DNA of 64,000 bases from Rhodospirillales bacterium (GCA_027315365.1 DAHUYF010000055.1:1-64000), one strand, 5' to 3'; shown: positions 29,635-39,743, counted from the first letter of the stretch. A program made the numbers and translations. The notes: generated by a model not told the origin, from the letters alone.

Positions 29635-30711
29635 TCAGCGGTGATCCGCGCGCGGCGGGTATGGGTGCCTTGCGCCGGACGGGTCTTCGACCGACCACTC
29701 CTCGCCGTCCCCCGGCCGAGCATAGCATGGCCCCACCGGCACCTTGCCGGCACCACCCGGCAGGTCCAGCACATAGGTGGGCTGGCAGAGGCCCGAGACC
29801 CGGCCGCGCAGCGCGCGCATCAGGGCATGCCCCTGCGCCAGGCTCGGCCGGAAACCGGCGGTACCGCGGGCGAGATCGGGATGGTGCAGGTAGTAGGGCT
29901 TGACCCGCATGGCGACGAGGCCGCGGAACAGCGCGGTCAAGGTCGCGGCGTCGTCATTGACGCCTTTGAGCAGCACGCTCTGGCCGAGCAAGGGGATGCC
30001 GGCGCCGGCGAGGCGGCGGCAGGCGGTGCGGGCTCCCTCGGCGAGTTCGCGCGGGTGATTGGCGTGGATCGCGACATAGACCGCCTTCTCCGCGGCCAGC
30101 GCGCGCACCAGCGCGGCACTCACCCTGCCGGGCTCGACCACCGGCACGCGGGTGTGGAAGCGGATCACGGCGACGTGCGGGATGGCGTCGAGCGCGCGGG
30201 TGAGTGCCCCGAGCCGGCGCGGCGACAGCAGGAAGGGATCGCCGCCGGTGACGATCACTTCCCATATCTCGGGCCGGGCGCGGATGTAATCGAGCGCCGC
30301 ATCGAGCTCGGCCGCGCTCAAACTGTCGCCGCCGGGCCCGACCTGCTCGCGGCGGAAGCAGAAGCGGCAATAGACCGGACAGGCATGGCTCGGCTTCAGC
30401 AGCACCCGATCGGGATAGCGGTGGACGATGCCTTTGACCGGCGACAGGCGGCGATCGCCGATGGGGTCCTCGCGCTCTTCCGGCGCCACCGCGAGTTCGG
30501 CGCCGCTCGGCACGAACTGGCGCGCGATCGGATCGGCGGCATCGCCGGGCTCGATCAGCGCCGCCATCTCCGGGGTGATCGCCACGGCAAAGCGCTCGGC
30601 CACGGCGGCGATCTCCTCCTGCCGCGACGGCGGCACCAGACCGGCGGCGACCAGCTCGGCCGGTCGCCGCAGGGTGCGACGGGCCGGCTGCACTACCGGC
30701 GGCAATGACAT
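29635..30711 (-). CDS. KamA family radical SAM protein (lysine 2,3-aminomutase-like / EpmB-like)
   Basis: 358-residue radical SAM enzyme. The cluster motif is CPVYCRFCFRREQVG near residue 110, followed by EVIVTGGDPFLLSPRRLGAL, AVIRFHTRVPVVEPGR, and the PLP region ending LCQPTYVLDLPGGAGKVPVGP. Length is that of EpmB-like proteins, shorter than true KamA. EpmB makes beta-lysine for EF-P, but efp and epmA are not in this window, so the substrate is open. It lies 6 nt after ilvD. Confidence 0.85.
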   Translation of the reverse strand: MSLPPVVQPARRTLRRPAELVAAGLVPPSRQEEIAAVAERFAVAITPEMAALIEPGDAADPIARQFVPSGAELAVAPEEREDPIGDRRLSPVKGIVHRYPDRVLLKPSHACPVYCRFCFRREQVGPGGDSLSAAELDAALDYIRARPEIWEVIVTGGDPFLLSPRRLGALTRALDAIPHVAVIRFHTRVPVVEPGRVSAALVRALAAEKAVYVAIHANHPRELAEGARTACRRLAGAGIPLLGQSVLLKGVNDDAATLTALFRGLVAMRVKPYYLHHPDLARGTAGFRPSLAQGHALMRALRGRVSGLCQPTYVLDLPGGAGKVPVGPCYARPGDGEEWSVEDPSGARHPYPPRADHR

Positions 30712-30717
30712 CGCGCC

Positions 30718-32454
30718 TCAGATATCGGCATAGATATGCGTCTCCCCCCCGCCGCCGGGATGGGTCACGGCGCCTTTCTCGGCGTCGCCGACGGTCTGGG
30801 CGTATTTCCACAGCGCCCCCGACTGGTAGTCGTGCCGGCGCGGCTTCCACGCCTTGCGCCGCTCCGCCAGCTCGGCCTCGCTGAGCTCGACATCGATGGT
30901 GCCGGCGTCGGCGTCGATGGTGATGATGTCGCCATCGCGCAGCAGCGCGATCGGACCGCCGATCGCCGCCTCGGGACCGATATGGCCGATGCAAAAGCCG
31001 CGCGTCGCGCCGGAGAAGCGCCCGTCGGTGATCAGCGCCACGTCGTGTCCCATGCCCTGACCGGTGATCGCGGCGGTCGTCGACAGCATCTCGCGCATGC
31101 CGGGGCCGCCGCGCGGTCCTTCATAGCGGATGACGATGACGTCGCCCTTCTTATAGCGGCGCTGCTCGACCGCGGCGAAGGCGTCCTCCTCGCGGTCGAA
31201 GCAGCGGGCGGTGCCGCGGAACTTGAGATTGTGCATGCCGGCGACCTTCACGATCGCGCCTTGCGGCGCGAGATTGCCGCGCAGTCCGACGACGCCTCCG
31301 GTGGGCGAGAGCGGGCTCGAGGTCGGCCGCACCACGTCCTGGTTCTTCGGCAGGCTCACCTTGGCAAGGTTCTCGGCGATGGTCTTGCCGGTGACGGTGA
31401 GGCAGTCGCCATGCAGGTAGCCGCCGTCGAGCAGCGCCTTCATCAGCACCGGCACGCCGCCGATGTCGAAGAGATCCTTGGCGATGTAGCGTCCGCCCGG
31501 CTTCATGTCGGCGATATAGGGCGTGCGTTTGAAGATCTCGGCCACGGCGTGCAGATCGAAATCGATCCCGGCCTCATGCGCGATCGCCGGCAGGTGAAGC
31601 GCGCCGTTGGTCGAGCCGCCGGAGGCGGCGACGATCATGGCGGCGTTCTCCAGCGCCCTACGCGTGACGATGTCGCGGGGACGGATGCGACGGCGCAGCA
31701 GCGCCATCACCGCCTCTCCCGACTGCTCGGCATAGCTGTCGCGGGACTCGTACGGCGCCGGCGGCCCGGCGGAACCGGGGAGCGCGAGGCCGATCGCCTC
31801 GGAGACGCAGGCCATGGTGTTGGCGGTGAACTGGCCGCCGCAGGAGCCGGCCGAGGGACAGGCCACGCATTCCAGCTCGTGCAGATCGGCATCGCTCATG
31901 GTCCCGGCGCTGTGCGCGCCTACCGCCTCGAACACGTCGCCGACGGTCACGTCCTTGCCGCGGAACTTGCCGGGCAGGATCGAGCCGCCATAGAGAAACA
32001 CCGAGGGTACGTTGAGCCGCACCATCGCCATCATCAGCCCCGGCAGCGACTTGTCGCAGCCGGCAAGCCCGACCAGCGCGTCATAGCAATGTCCGCGCAT
32101 GGTCAGCTCGACGGAATCGGCGATCACCTCGCGCGACACCAGCGACGATTTCATCCCGGCATGGCCCATCGCAATGCCATCGGTGACAGTGATGGTGGTG
32201 AACTCCCGGGGCGTGCCGCCGGCGGCTGCGACGCCCTTCTTCGCCACCTGCGCCTGCCGTGCCAGCGCGATGTTGCAGGGCGCGGCCTCGTTCCAGGTGG
32301 TGGCGACGCCGACCAGCGGCTGGGCGATCTGCTCGTCGGTGAGCCCCATGGCGTAGAGATAGGAGCGATGCGGCGCCCGCTCCGGCCCCACCGTGACGTG
32401 GCGGCTCGGCAGCGTCGATTTGTCGACGGCGGGTTTCCTGACATCGTCGGGCAT
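30718..32454 (-). CDS. ilvD: Dihydroxy-acid dehydratase
   Basis: Fe-S dehydratase in isoleucine, valine and pantothenate synthesis. The 578-residue product contains VGVATTWNEAAPCNIAL, GLAGCDKSLPGLMMAM, CVACPSAGSCGGQFTANTMAC (cluster cysteines), ASGGSTNGALHLPAIA and TDGRFSGATRGFCIGHIGPEAA. ATG 32454 follows AAGGAG. A good promoter precedes it, without an evident attenuator leader peptide. The KamA-like gene is probably cotranscribed. Confidence 0.97.
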   Translation of the reverse strand: MPDDVRKPAVDKSTLPSRHVTVGPERAPHRSYLYAMGLTDEQIAQPLVGVATTWNEAAPCNIALARQAQVAKKGVAAAGGTPREFTTITVTDGIAMGHAGMKSSLVSREVIADSVELTMRGHCYDALVGLAGCDKSLPGLMMAMVRLNVPSVFLYGGSILPGKFRGKDVTVGDVFEAVGAHSAGTMSDADLHELECVACPSAGSCGGQFTANTMACVSEAIGLALPGSAGPPAPYESRDSYAEQSGEAVMALLRRRIRPRDIVTRRALENAAMIVAASGGSTNGALHLPAIAHEAGIDFDLHAVAEIFKRTPYIADMKPGGRYIAKDLFDIGGVPVLMKALLDGGYLHGDCLTVTGKTIAENLAKVSLPKNQDVVRPTSSPLSPTGGVVGLRGNLAPQGAIVKVAGMHNLKFRGTARCFDREEDAFAAVEQRRYKKGDVIVIRYEGPRGGPGMREMLSTTAAITGQGMGHDVALITDGRFSGATRGFCIGHIGPEAAIGGPIALLRDGDIITIDADAGTIDVELSEAELAERRKAWKPRRHDYQSGALWKYAQTVGDAEKGAVTHPGGGGETHIYADI

Positions 32455-32483
32455 GGCGCACTCCTTGGCCTTGGTTTTGCCCG

Positions 32484-32512
32484 ACCATACAAAGACCGAC
32501 GAGAGGTTTCAA
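32484..32512 (-). promoter_or_regulatory. Promoter of ilvD
   Basis: On the minus strand TTGAAA (32512-32507), 17-bp spacer, TATGGT (32489-32484). The predicted leader is about 22 nt with AAGGAG before the ATG. Confidence 0.65.
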
Positions 32513-32592
32513 AGGGCCGGCGGTCGGCTTGCGGCCACCTCTGCCCGCGGCGACAAGCGGCGGGCAGCCAAAAATCCCGCCCGCGCCCTTCC

Positions 32593-33546
32593 TCACCGTC
32601 GCCCAGGCTTGGCGCCCGCCGCCGAAAGCCGCATCCGGCTGTCGCCGCCAACCACCTGCCGCAGCAGCGCGCGCAGCCAGCAATTCGCGGGATCTTGGTC
32701 AACGCCATCGTGCCAGTAAAGGAAGAGGTCGAGCGTCGGCGTGGCCAGCGGCAGGGGCAGAATGCGGTTGCCGATGCCGGCGTTGAGCACGCCGGCATAG
32801 CGCGCCGGCATGGTAAGCACGAGATCGCTCTCGCTGACCACGCGAAAGGCGGCAAGATGGTTGCGGCAGCGCAGGCGGACGCGGCGCTGCAGCCCGCGCT
32901 CGCTCAGCACGACGTCCTCGAAGCCGGGCCCTTTGCGCCGCGACGTCACCATCACGTGCTGCTGGCGCAGATAGGCATCGAGGTCGAAGCCCTTGCGGAT
33001 GTGCGGATGGCGCGGTCGCGCCACGACCACCAACCGGTCGGCGGCGATGCGCTGGCGATGCACGCTCTGCGAGACCGGCAACGCCACGTCGATAGCGAGG
33101 TCTAGCGTGCCGGCGGCGAGCCCGGTCTCGATATTGCGCCGCGCGGCCTGCACGACGCGAAGGTCGATACCCGGCGCATCGCGGGCGATGACCGGCATCA
33201 GGCGCGGCAGCAGCAGCAGTTCCACCGGCTCGCGCATGGCGAGCGTGATCCGCGCCTCGGCGGTTGCCGCGTCGAAGGGCCGCGCCTCGCCGAGCAGCAC
33301 GCCCAGGTCGCGCAGCGAGCGCCGCAGCGGCTCGATGAGCCTTCGCGTCAGTGGCGTCGGCACCAGGGCGCGGCCCTGGCGGACGAACAGCGGATCATCG
33401 AAGAGCGCGCGCAGCCGCGACAGCGCGTGGCTGATCGCCGGCTGCGTCAGGTTGAGCGCCGCGGCCGCCCGCGTGACGCCGCCCTCGCGGTGAATGGCGT
33501 CGAGCACGACGAGCAGATTGAGATCGAGCTTTTTTATATCAACCAT
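32593..33546 (-). CDS. LysR family transcriptional regulator
   Basis: 317-residue regulator. The winged helix-turn-helix is DLNLLVVLDAIHREGGVTRAAAALNLTQPAISHALSRLRALFDDPLFVRQGRALVPT, the NodD/PnbR-like LysR type; the remainder is a periplasmic-binding-like effector domain (LAMREPVELLLLPRLMPVIARDAPGIDLRVVQ...). It is divergent from an acyl-CoA dehydrogenase with an AT-rich operator-like dyad in between, so it probably controls that gene and itself. Confidence 0.92.
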   Translation of the reverse strand: MVDIKKLDLNLLVVLDAIHREGGVTRAAAALNLTQPAISHALSRLRALFDDPLFVRQGRALVPTPLTRRLIEPLRRSLRDLGVLLGEARPFDAATAEARITLAMREPVELLLLPRLMPVIARDAPGIDLRVVQAARRNIETGLAAGTLDLAIDVALPVSQSVHRQRIAADRLVVVARPRHPHIRKGFDLDAYLRQQHVMVTSRRKGPGFEDVVLSERGLQRRVRLRCRNHLAAFRVVSESDLVLTMPARYAGVLNAGIGNRILPLPLATPTLDLFLYWHDGVDQDPANCWLRALLRQVVGGDSRMRLSAAGAKPGRR

Positions 33547-33560
33547 ATCTATGATATTTT

Positions 33561-33584
33561 ATGACAAACATTCATTTTTGTCAT
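33561..33584. promoter_or_regulatory. Operator-like dyad between LysR and acyl-CoA dehydrogenase genes
   Basis: ATGACAA (33561-33567) and TTGTCAT (33578-33584) form a perfect 7-bp dyad around a 10-bp spacer in an AT-rich stretch unlike the surroundings. LysR-type sites often have a T-N11-A core of this shape. Confidence 0.55.
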
Positions 33585-33639
33585 GATTAGCGGTGCGCTA
33601 GCATTTTCTCCGGACGATCCCGAGCAAAGGCGGTGCGCG

Positions 33640-34845
<1,206 letters not shown>

Positions 34846-34848
34846 TGG

Positions 34849-35454
34849 CTATGCCATGCCGAGCGCGCCCATACCGAAGAGTGCCGCGACGGCGCCGGCG
34901 ACGAGAAGGAAAAGGCACAGCGCGGCAAAGCCGAGCACGACGGTAAAGCCAAGTACCCGCTCCGCCGGCACCGCGAGGAGCGCCGGCGCACCAGAAGCAA
35001 GCAGGAACAGACCATAAAGCGTGGCTAGCACGCTCAACACCCCGATAGCAGGTGCCAGCCGGAAAGCGCCGCCGAGCCAACTCGCCGTAGCGGCATAGGC
35101 GACCAGCTTGAGCGCCTGGCCGAGCTGCGCCTCGCCGTCGAAATAGGGAGCGAGGCGGGCGGCGATGAGCGCCAGGACGAAGACGCCGGCAAGGGTCGAC
35201 AAGTAGACGACGAGCGCCGCGATGATCGCGGTGCCGAGACTGAGAAAGCCGAACAGCAGCGACCAGGCGACGAGCTTCGCCACCGGCGGGATTGCCGCCA
35301 GCGGCAGAACCACGCGGCCATAAAGCGCGAGCGGATCCGGCGTTTCCGCGGCGATCAGGCTCCATTCCCGCCGCGGCGACAGCAGCAGCCCGCGCAGCCG
35401 CATCGGCAATTCGCTGCGGCGCGTCATCCGCGCGACGATCTCGACGATTTCCAC
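34849..35454 (-). CDS. Yip1 family membrane protein
   Basis: 201-residue polytopic protein: a cytoplasmic N-terminus with LLLSPRREWSLIAAETPDPLALYGRVVLPLAAIPPVAKL followed by five hydrophobic segments. The W-x-x-I-A and P-L-A-x-I-P-P pattern is that of the bacterial YIP1 family (PF04893). No function is established. The short space to the acyl-CoA dehydrogenase stop (3 nt) is tail to tail. It lies downstream of valS, separated by 76 nt. Confidence 0.82.
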   Translation of the reverse strand: MEIVEIVARMTRRSELPMRLRGLLLSPRREWSLIAAETPDPLALYGRVVLPLAAIPPVAKLVAWSLLFGFLSLGTAIIAALVVYLSTLAGVFVLALIAARLAPYFDGEAQLGQALKLVAYAATASWLGGAFRLAPAIGVLSVLATLYGLFLLASGAPALLAVPAERVLGFTVVLGFAALCLFLLVAGAVAALFGMGALGMA

Positions 35455-35530
35455 TCCTTCCTCCAGAGGCAGCTTGGCCTGAGGGGGAAACGCCGGCTCG
35501 GCGCGGGTGGCTATGTTATCGCGGTGTCAA

Positions 35531-38197
35531 TCAGGCTCCGATCCGGGCCAACGCGGCGCGCAGGCGGCCGCGGGCGGCCTCCGCCTCGGCCAGCCGCTCG
35601 CGCTGCTCCTCGACCACGCCGGGCTTGGCCTTGGCGAGGAACTGTTCGTTGCCGAGCTTGCGGGCGATTTTGTCGATCTCCTCCTCGACCGCCGCGGATT
35701 CCTTGGCCAGCCGCGCCCGCTCCTTGGCGAGGTCAACGACGCCGGCGAGGTCGAGCGACAGCGTGACGCCGCCCGCCACCACCTGGATGGCGCTCTTGGC
35801 GGCGACCGGCGCGCCGCGCCGCGCCGCCGCTGCCGGTCCGAGCGCGGACAGCCGCGCCCGGTCCTTGATGGCGGCGGCATGCCGGACGATCCAGACGCTT
35901 CCCTGCCCGTCGCTCTCCATCACATCGGCGGCGATGGCGCTTGCCGGCGGCACGTTCATTTCCACCCGTGCCGAGCGGATCGCCGAGATCAATTCGACCA
36001 CCCATTCCATTTCCGCCATGGCATCCCGGTCGATCAGTGCCGGAGCGTAGCTCGGCCAGGGCGCGCCGATGAGCAGTCCGCCCTTGCCGGCGGTGAAATG
36101 GCGCCAGAGCTCCTCGGTGATGAAGGGCGTGAGCGGATGCAGCAGATGCACGATCTCGCCCAGCACCCAGGCGGTGACCGCGCGGGTCTCCGCCGCGGCG
36201 GCGGCGTCGGCGCCGGAGAAGATCGGCTTGGCGAATTCGATGAACCAGTCGCAGAACGTGCCCCAGGTGAAGTGATAGATCGCCCCGGCCGCCTCGTTGA
36301 ACTTGTAATCCCTGAGCGCGGCGGCGACGCGACCCGCGCTCTGCGCCAGGGCGCCCACGATCCAGCGATTGAGCGTCAGCCGGCAGGCGCCGGGATCGAA
36401 TCCCTCCACCCGGACGCAGCCGTTCATCTCGGCAAAGCGCGCCGCGTTCCACAGCTTGGTGATGAAGCTGCGATAGCCCTCGACGCGCGATTCCGCGAGC
36501 TTGATGTCGCGTCCTTGCGCCGCCAGCGCGGCGAGCGTGAAGCGCAGCGCATCGGTGCCGTAGCGGCCGATGAGGTCCAGGGGATCGATGATGTTGCCCT
36601 TGGATTTCGACATCTTCTGCCCGCGCTCGTCGCGCACCAGCGCGTGGATGTAGACGGTGCGAAACGGCACGTCGCCCATGAACTTGCAGCCCAGCATCAT
36701 CATCCGCGCCACCCAGAAGAAGATGATGTCGAAGCCGGTGACCAGCACGTCGGTCGGGTAATAGCGCCTCAGCTCCCTGGTCTCCTCGGGCCAGCCCAGG
36801 GTCGAGAACGGCCAGAGTCCCGAGGAGAACCAGGTGTCGAGCACATCGGCATCGCGGACAAGCGCCACCGGCTTGCCGTAATGCGTCGCCGCCGCCTGCT
36901 GCGCCGCGGCTTCCGTCTCCTCGACGAAGACGGCGCCGTCGGGCCCGTACCAGGCGGGGATCTGATGGCCCCACCAGAGCTGGCGCGAGATGCACCAGGG
37001 CTGGATGTTGCGCATCCATTCGAAGAAGGTGTTCTCCCAGCTCTTCGGCACGAAAGCGGTGCGGCCGCTCTCGACCGCGGCGATCGGCGCCTGGGCCAGG
37101 GTCTTGGCATCGACATACCACTGATCGGTGAGCCAGGGCTCGAGCACCGCGCCGGAGCGGTCGCCATGCGGCACCATCAGCGTGTGCGGCTCGATCCGGT
37201 CGACGAGGCCCTGCGCCTCAAGATCGGCGACGATGCGCTTGCGCGCCGCGAAACGGTCGAGGCCGCGATAGGCTTCGGGCGCATTGTCGTTGAGCCTGGC
37301 GTCGCGGTCGAAGATGTTGATCAGCGCCAGGCCGTGGCGCCGGCCGACTTCGAAATCGTTGAAATCATGCGCCGGGGTGATCTTGACCGCGCCGCTGCCG
37401 GTGGCGGGGTCGGCATACTCATCGGCGACAATGGGGATACGCCGTTCGACCAGCGGCAGCACGACATGCCGCCCGATGAGGGCTTTGTAGCGCTCGTCCT
37501 CGGGATGGACGGCGACGCCGGTATCGCCGAGCATGGTCTCCGGCCGCGTCGTCGCCACGGTGACGAAGCGGCCGGACTCGCCCTCGACCGGGTATTTGAA
37601 ATACCAGAGCGAGCCTCGGGTCTCGCGGCTCTCGACCTCCAGGTCGGAAATGCCGGTGTGCAGCTGCGGGTCCCAATTGACCAGCCGCTTGTCGCGATAG
37701 ATCAGCCCTTCGCGATGGAGCGCGACGAAGACCCGCCGCACCGCGGCGGAAAGGCCCTCGTCCATGGTGAAGCGCTCGCGGCGCCAATCGGGGGAAGCGC
37801 CGAGCGCCCGCAGCTGCCGGGTGATGGTGCCGCCCGATTCTTCCTTCCACCGCCAGACCCGCTCGACGAAGGCGGCGCGCCCGAGCTTGTGCCGGCTCGA
37901 CTGCTCCTGCTCGAGCTGGCGCTCGACCACCATCTGGGTCGCGATCCCGGCATGGTCCGTGCCCGGCTGCCACAGCGCGTCGCGGCCCAGCATCCGGTGA
38001 TAGCGGATGAGGACGTCCTGCAAGGTGAAGGTGAGCGCGTGCCCCATATGCAGGCTGCCGGTCACGTTGGGCGGCGGCATCATGATGCTGTAGGGCTGGG
38101 CCGGCGACTCGGGATGGCACGCGAAAGCGCCCGATTCCTCCCACTGGCGATAGATGGCCGATTCGACATCGGCCGGACGATAGGTCTTGTCCAGCAT
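35531..38197 (-). CDS. valS: Valyl-tRNA synthetase
   Basis: Class I synthetase. The 888-residue product starts MLDKTYRPADVESAIYRQWEE, with HIGH motif PPPNVTGSLHMGHA near 42-55, the editing domain (TTRPETMLGDTGVAVHPEDERY), KMSKSKGNIIDPLDLI near 525 and a C-terminal coiled coil (ERARLAKESAAVEEEIDKIARKLGNEQFLAKAKPGVVEEQRERL). ATG 38197 is preceded by a short GAACG/CGTTC hairpin. A 44-bp element shared with sseA lies 63 nt upstream. Confidence 0.97.
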   Translation of the reverse strand: MLDKTYRPADVESAIYRQWEESGAFACHPESPAQPYSIMMPPPNVTGSLHMGHALTFTLQDVLIRYHRMLGRDALWQPGTDHAGIATQMVVERQLEQEQSSRHKLGRAAFVERVWRWKEESGGTITRQLRALGASPDWRRERFTMDEGLSAAVRRVFVALHREGLIYRDKRLVNWDPQLHTGISDLEVESRETRGSLWYFKYPVEGESGRFVTVATTRPETMLGDTGVAVHPEDERYKALIGRHVVLPLVERRIPIVADEYADPATGSGAVKITPAHDFNDFEVGRRHGLALINIFDRDARLNDNAPEAYRGLDRFAARKRIVADLEAQGLVDRIEPHTLMVPHGDRSGAVLEPWLTDQWYVDAKTLAQAPIAAVESGRTAFVPKSWENTFFEWMRNIQPWCISRQLWWGHQIPAWYGPDGAVFVEETEAAAQQAAATHYGKPVALVRDADVLDTWFSSGLWPFSTLGWPEETRELRRYYPTDVLVTGFDIIFFWVARMMMLGCKFMGDVPFRTVYIHALVRDERGQKMSKSKGNIIDPLDLIGRYGTDALRFTLAALAAQGRDIKLAESRVEGYRSFITKLWNAARFAEMNGCVRVEGFDPGACRLTLNRWIVGALAQSAGRVAAALRDYKFNEAAGAIYHFTWGTFCDWFIEFAKPIFSGADAAAAAETRAVTAWVLGEIVHLLHPLTPFITEELWRHFTAGKGGLLIGAPWPSYAPALIDRDAMAEMEWVVELISAIRSARVEMNVPPASAIAADVMESDGQGSVWIVRHAAAIKDRARLSALGPAAAARRGAPVAAKSAIQVVAGGVTLSLDLAGVVDLAKERARLAKESAAVEEEIDKIARKLGNEQFLAKAKPGVVEEQRERLAEAEAARGRLRAALARIGA

Positions 38198-38260
38198 GGC
38201 CGAACGCTTTCGTTCTCTCCGTATCTGCTGATGCCAGCCGACGAGCGCCGATTGCCGGCG

Positions 38261-38304
38261 CCGAGCCGCAACACAACCCTTTGAGTTTGCTAGTGTTCCG
38301 GCAC
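38261..38304 (-). repeat. Shared upstream element, copy at valS
   Basis: Read on the minus strand this 44-bp stretch matches 36 of 44 positions of 50139-50182 on the plus strand. The identical core runs AGCAAACTCAAAG, three variable bases, TGTGTTGCGGCT. It starts at the popZ stop codon and ends 63 nt before the valS ATG. A small dyad (38289-38295 with 38302-38308, GCTAGTG/CACTAGC) overlaps its beginning. Confidence 0.7.
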
Positions 38305-38888
38305 TAGCGGGCCTGCGCCTCGCGCGCCATGCGGTGGATCTCTTCCTGCACCAGCCGCTCGACGAGCTGCGGTAGATGCGCGTCGAGCCAGTCCCTGAGC
38401 ATCGGCCGCAGCAGCTCGCGCACGAGATCCTCGAGCGTACGCCCGGCATCGCCCAGCGGCAGGCTGCCGAGCTGATCGCGGCCGCCGAGGCCGCTGAGCT
38501 GCGACAGCGCGGCAACGGAAGCCGCGGCGGTGGCGCCTGACACCAGCCGTTCGTCGCTCTCCTCCTGCGGCATTGGCGGCAAGGGCGGTGGCGGTGGCGG
38601 TGGCTCGTCGCGCACCGGCTCGGGCGGCGCGGTCTCGACGCCGAACACCGCCTTGGGCGGCGGCGGTTGCTCGACGGCGGCGGCCTTCTTGGCTCCGGCG
38701 GTGATGCTGACCACCGTGCCGTCCTCTTCCACCACTTCGGTCAGCTCGAGCACTTCCTCGCCGCGTGCAGGCTTTTCGTCGACGGCGGCGGCGGGCGGCG
38801 CCGCGTCCCCATCCTCGGCGATAATGCGGCGGATGGAGGCGAGAATTTCCTCCATCGATGGCTCGTGCTGGCCTTTTGGATCCGACAT
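38304..38888 (-). CDS. popZ: Polar organising protein PopZ family (DUF2497)
   Basis: 194-residue protein with PopZ layout: an N-terminal helix SMEEILASIRRIIAED (binding site for partner proteins), a long Pro/Glu/Asp-rich disordered spacer (residues about 30-130), and C-terminal helices GRTLEDLVRELLRPMLRDWLDAHLPQLVERLVQEEIHRMARE used for oligomerisation. In Caulobacter PopZ anchors the chromosome at the pole. The popZ-valS order is common in the class. ATG 38888 is chosen; three codons of extension are possible. Confidence 0.85.
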   Translation of the reverse strand: MSDPKGQHEPSMEEILASIRRIIAEDGDAAPPAAAVDEKPARGEEVLELTEVVEEDGTVVSITAGAKKAAAVEQPPPPKAVFGVETAPPEPVRDEPPPPPPPLPPMPQEESDERLVSGATAAASVAALSQLSGLGGRDQLGSLPLGDAGRTLEDLVRELLRPMLRDWLDAHLPQLVERLVQEEIHRMAREAQAR

Positions 38889-38991
38889 GCCCCTCAACCG
38901 ATCCCGCGTAATCGGCGGCTAGAGTACGGGAAGCCGCGCGAAAAGGCTAGCCGAACCGGGCCTTGGCGGTGGGGCGGCGCTGCGACCCGGA

Positions 38992-39048
38992 GTCCCGGAG
39001 CATCGCGCCGGCCCTGGATCGGGCGCCGCGATCCGGGGTCGCCGGGAC
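38992..39048. repeat. Nested inverted repeat between popZ and second pcm
   Basis: Outer arms GTCCCGG (38992-38998) and CCGGGAC (39042-39048), inner arms ATCGCG (39002-39007) and CGCGAT (39027-39032). It could fold as a cruciform-like hairpin. It lies where many relatives carry tolC. Confidence 0.55.
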
Positions 39049-39086
39049 ACCTGACTTCAGCGAGGAGATGCGAGCGCGTCCGCGCG

Positions 39087-39743
39087 CTAGAAAACGAAGC
39101 CGGGCTCGGCCTCGAAGCCCGGCAGCAGCGGCACGGCGGCATCGAAGCTCGGCCAATGCGACAGCACGCCGCCGATCGATGTCATGACCGCGGCACGTCC
39201 GGGACCGCTGTCCGGCCGCAGCACGCAGACCAGCCGGCCGCCCTCGACAAGCTGCTGCGCGATGGCATCCGGGATGCGCGCGACGGCGCCCTGGCAGACA
39301 ATGACCCGATAAGGCGCGCGCCCGGGGTGCCCTGCGCCGAGCGGCGCCTCGACCACCGTGGCGTTGTCGAGGGCAAGCTCGCGCAGCCGCGCCACCGCCT
39401 GTCGTGCCAGTTCGACATCGCTTTCCACACCGACGACGCTGCGTGCGAGCCGGGCCAGCAGCGCGGTGCCGTAGCCGGTGCCGCAGCCGATCTCCAGCAC
39501 GTTGTCGTCGCGGCCGATCTCGGCGAGCTGGATCAGCCGCGCCAGCACCATCGGCTGCATCAGGTAGCGGCCGCCGCCCAGCGGCAGATCGTCGTCGACA
39601 TAGGCGGCGCCGCGCAGCCGCGGCGGCACGAAACGCTCGCGCGGCACGGCCAGGAAAGCCTCGAGTACGGCCTCGTCCGTCACCTTGTTGGTGCGGAGCT
39701 GGCTTTCAACCATGGCAAGGCGCGCGGCGGCGTAGTCGATCAT
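39087..39743 (-). CDS. Protein-L-isoaspartate O-methyltransferase paralogue
   Basis: 218-residue PCMT-like protein. It begins MIDYAAARLAMVESQLRTNKVTDEAVLEAFLAVPRERFVPP and has SAM motif I VLEIGCGTGYGTALLARLA, then PYRVIVCQGAVARIP and a shortened C-terminus ending GFEAEPGFVF. This divergent type is found near tolC and popZ in alphaproteobacteria and may have a role other than isoaspartate repair. A strong promoter lies upstream, back to back with tRNA-Cys. Confidence 0.88.
   Translation of the reverse strand: MIDYAAARLAMVESQLRTNKVTDEAVLEAFLAVPRERFVPPRLRGAAYVDDDLPLGGGRYLMQPMVLARLIQLAEIGRDDNVLEIGCGTGYGTALLARLARSVVGVESDVELARQAVARLRELALDNATVVEAPLGAGHPGRAPYRVIVCQGAVARIPDAIAQQLVEGGRLVCVLRPDSGPGRAAVMTSIGGVLSHWPSFDAAVPLLPGFEAEPGFVF

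Noticed and set aside
32455-32592. Leader-peptide attenuator before ilvD
   Set aside because: No short frame rich in Ile, Val or Leu codons and no terminator-like hairpin; a plain promoter explains the region.
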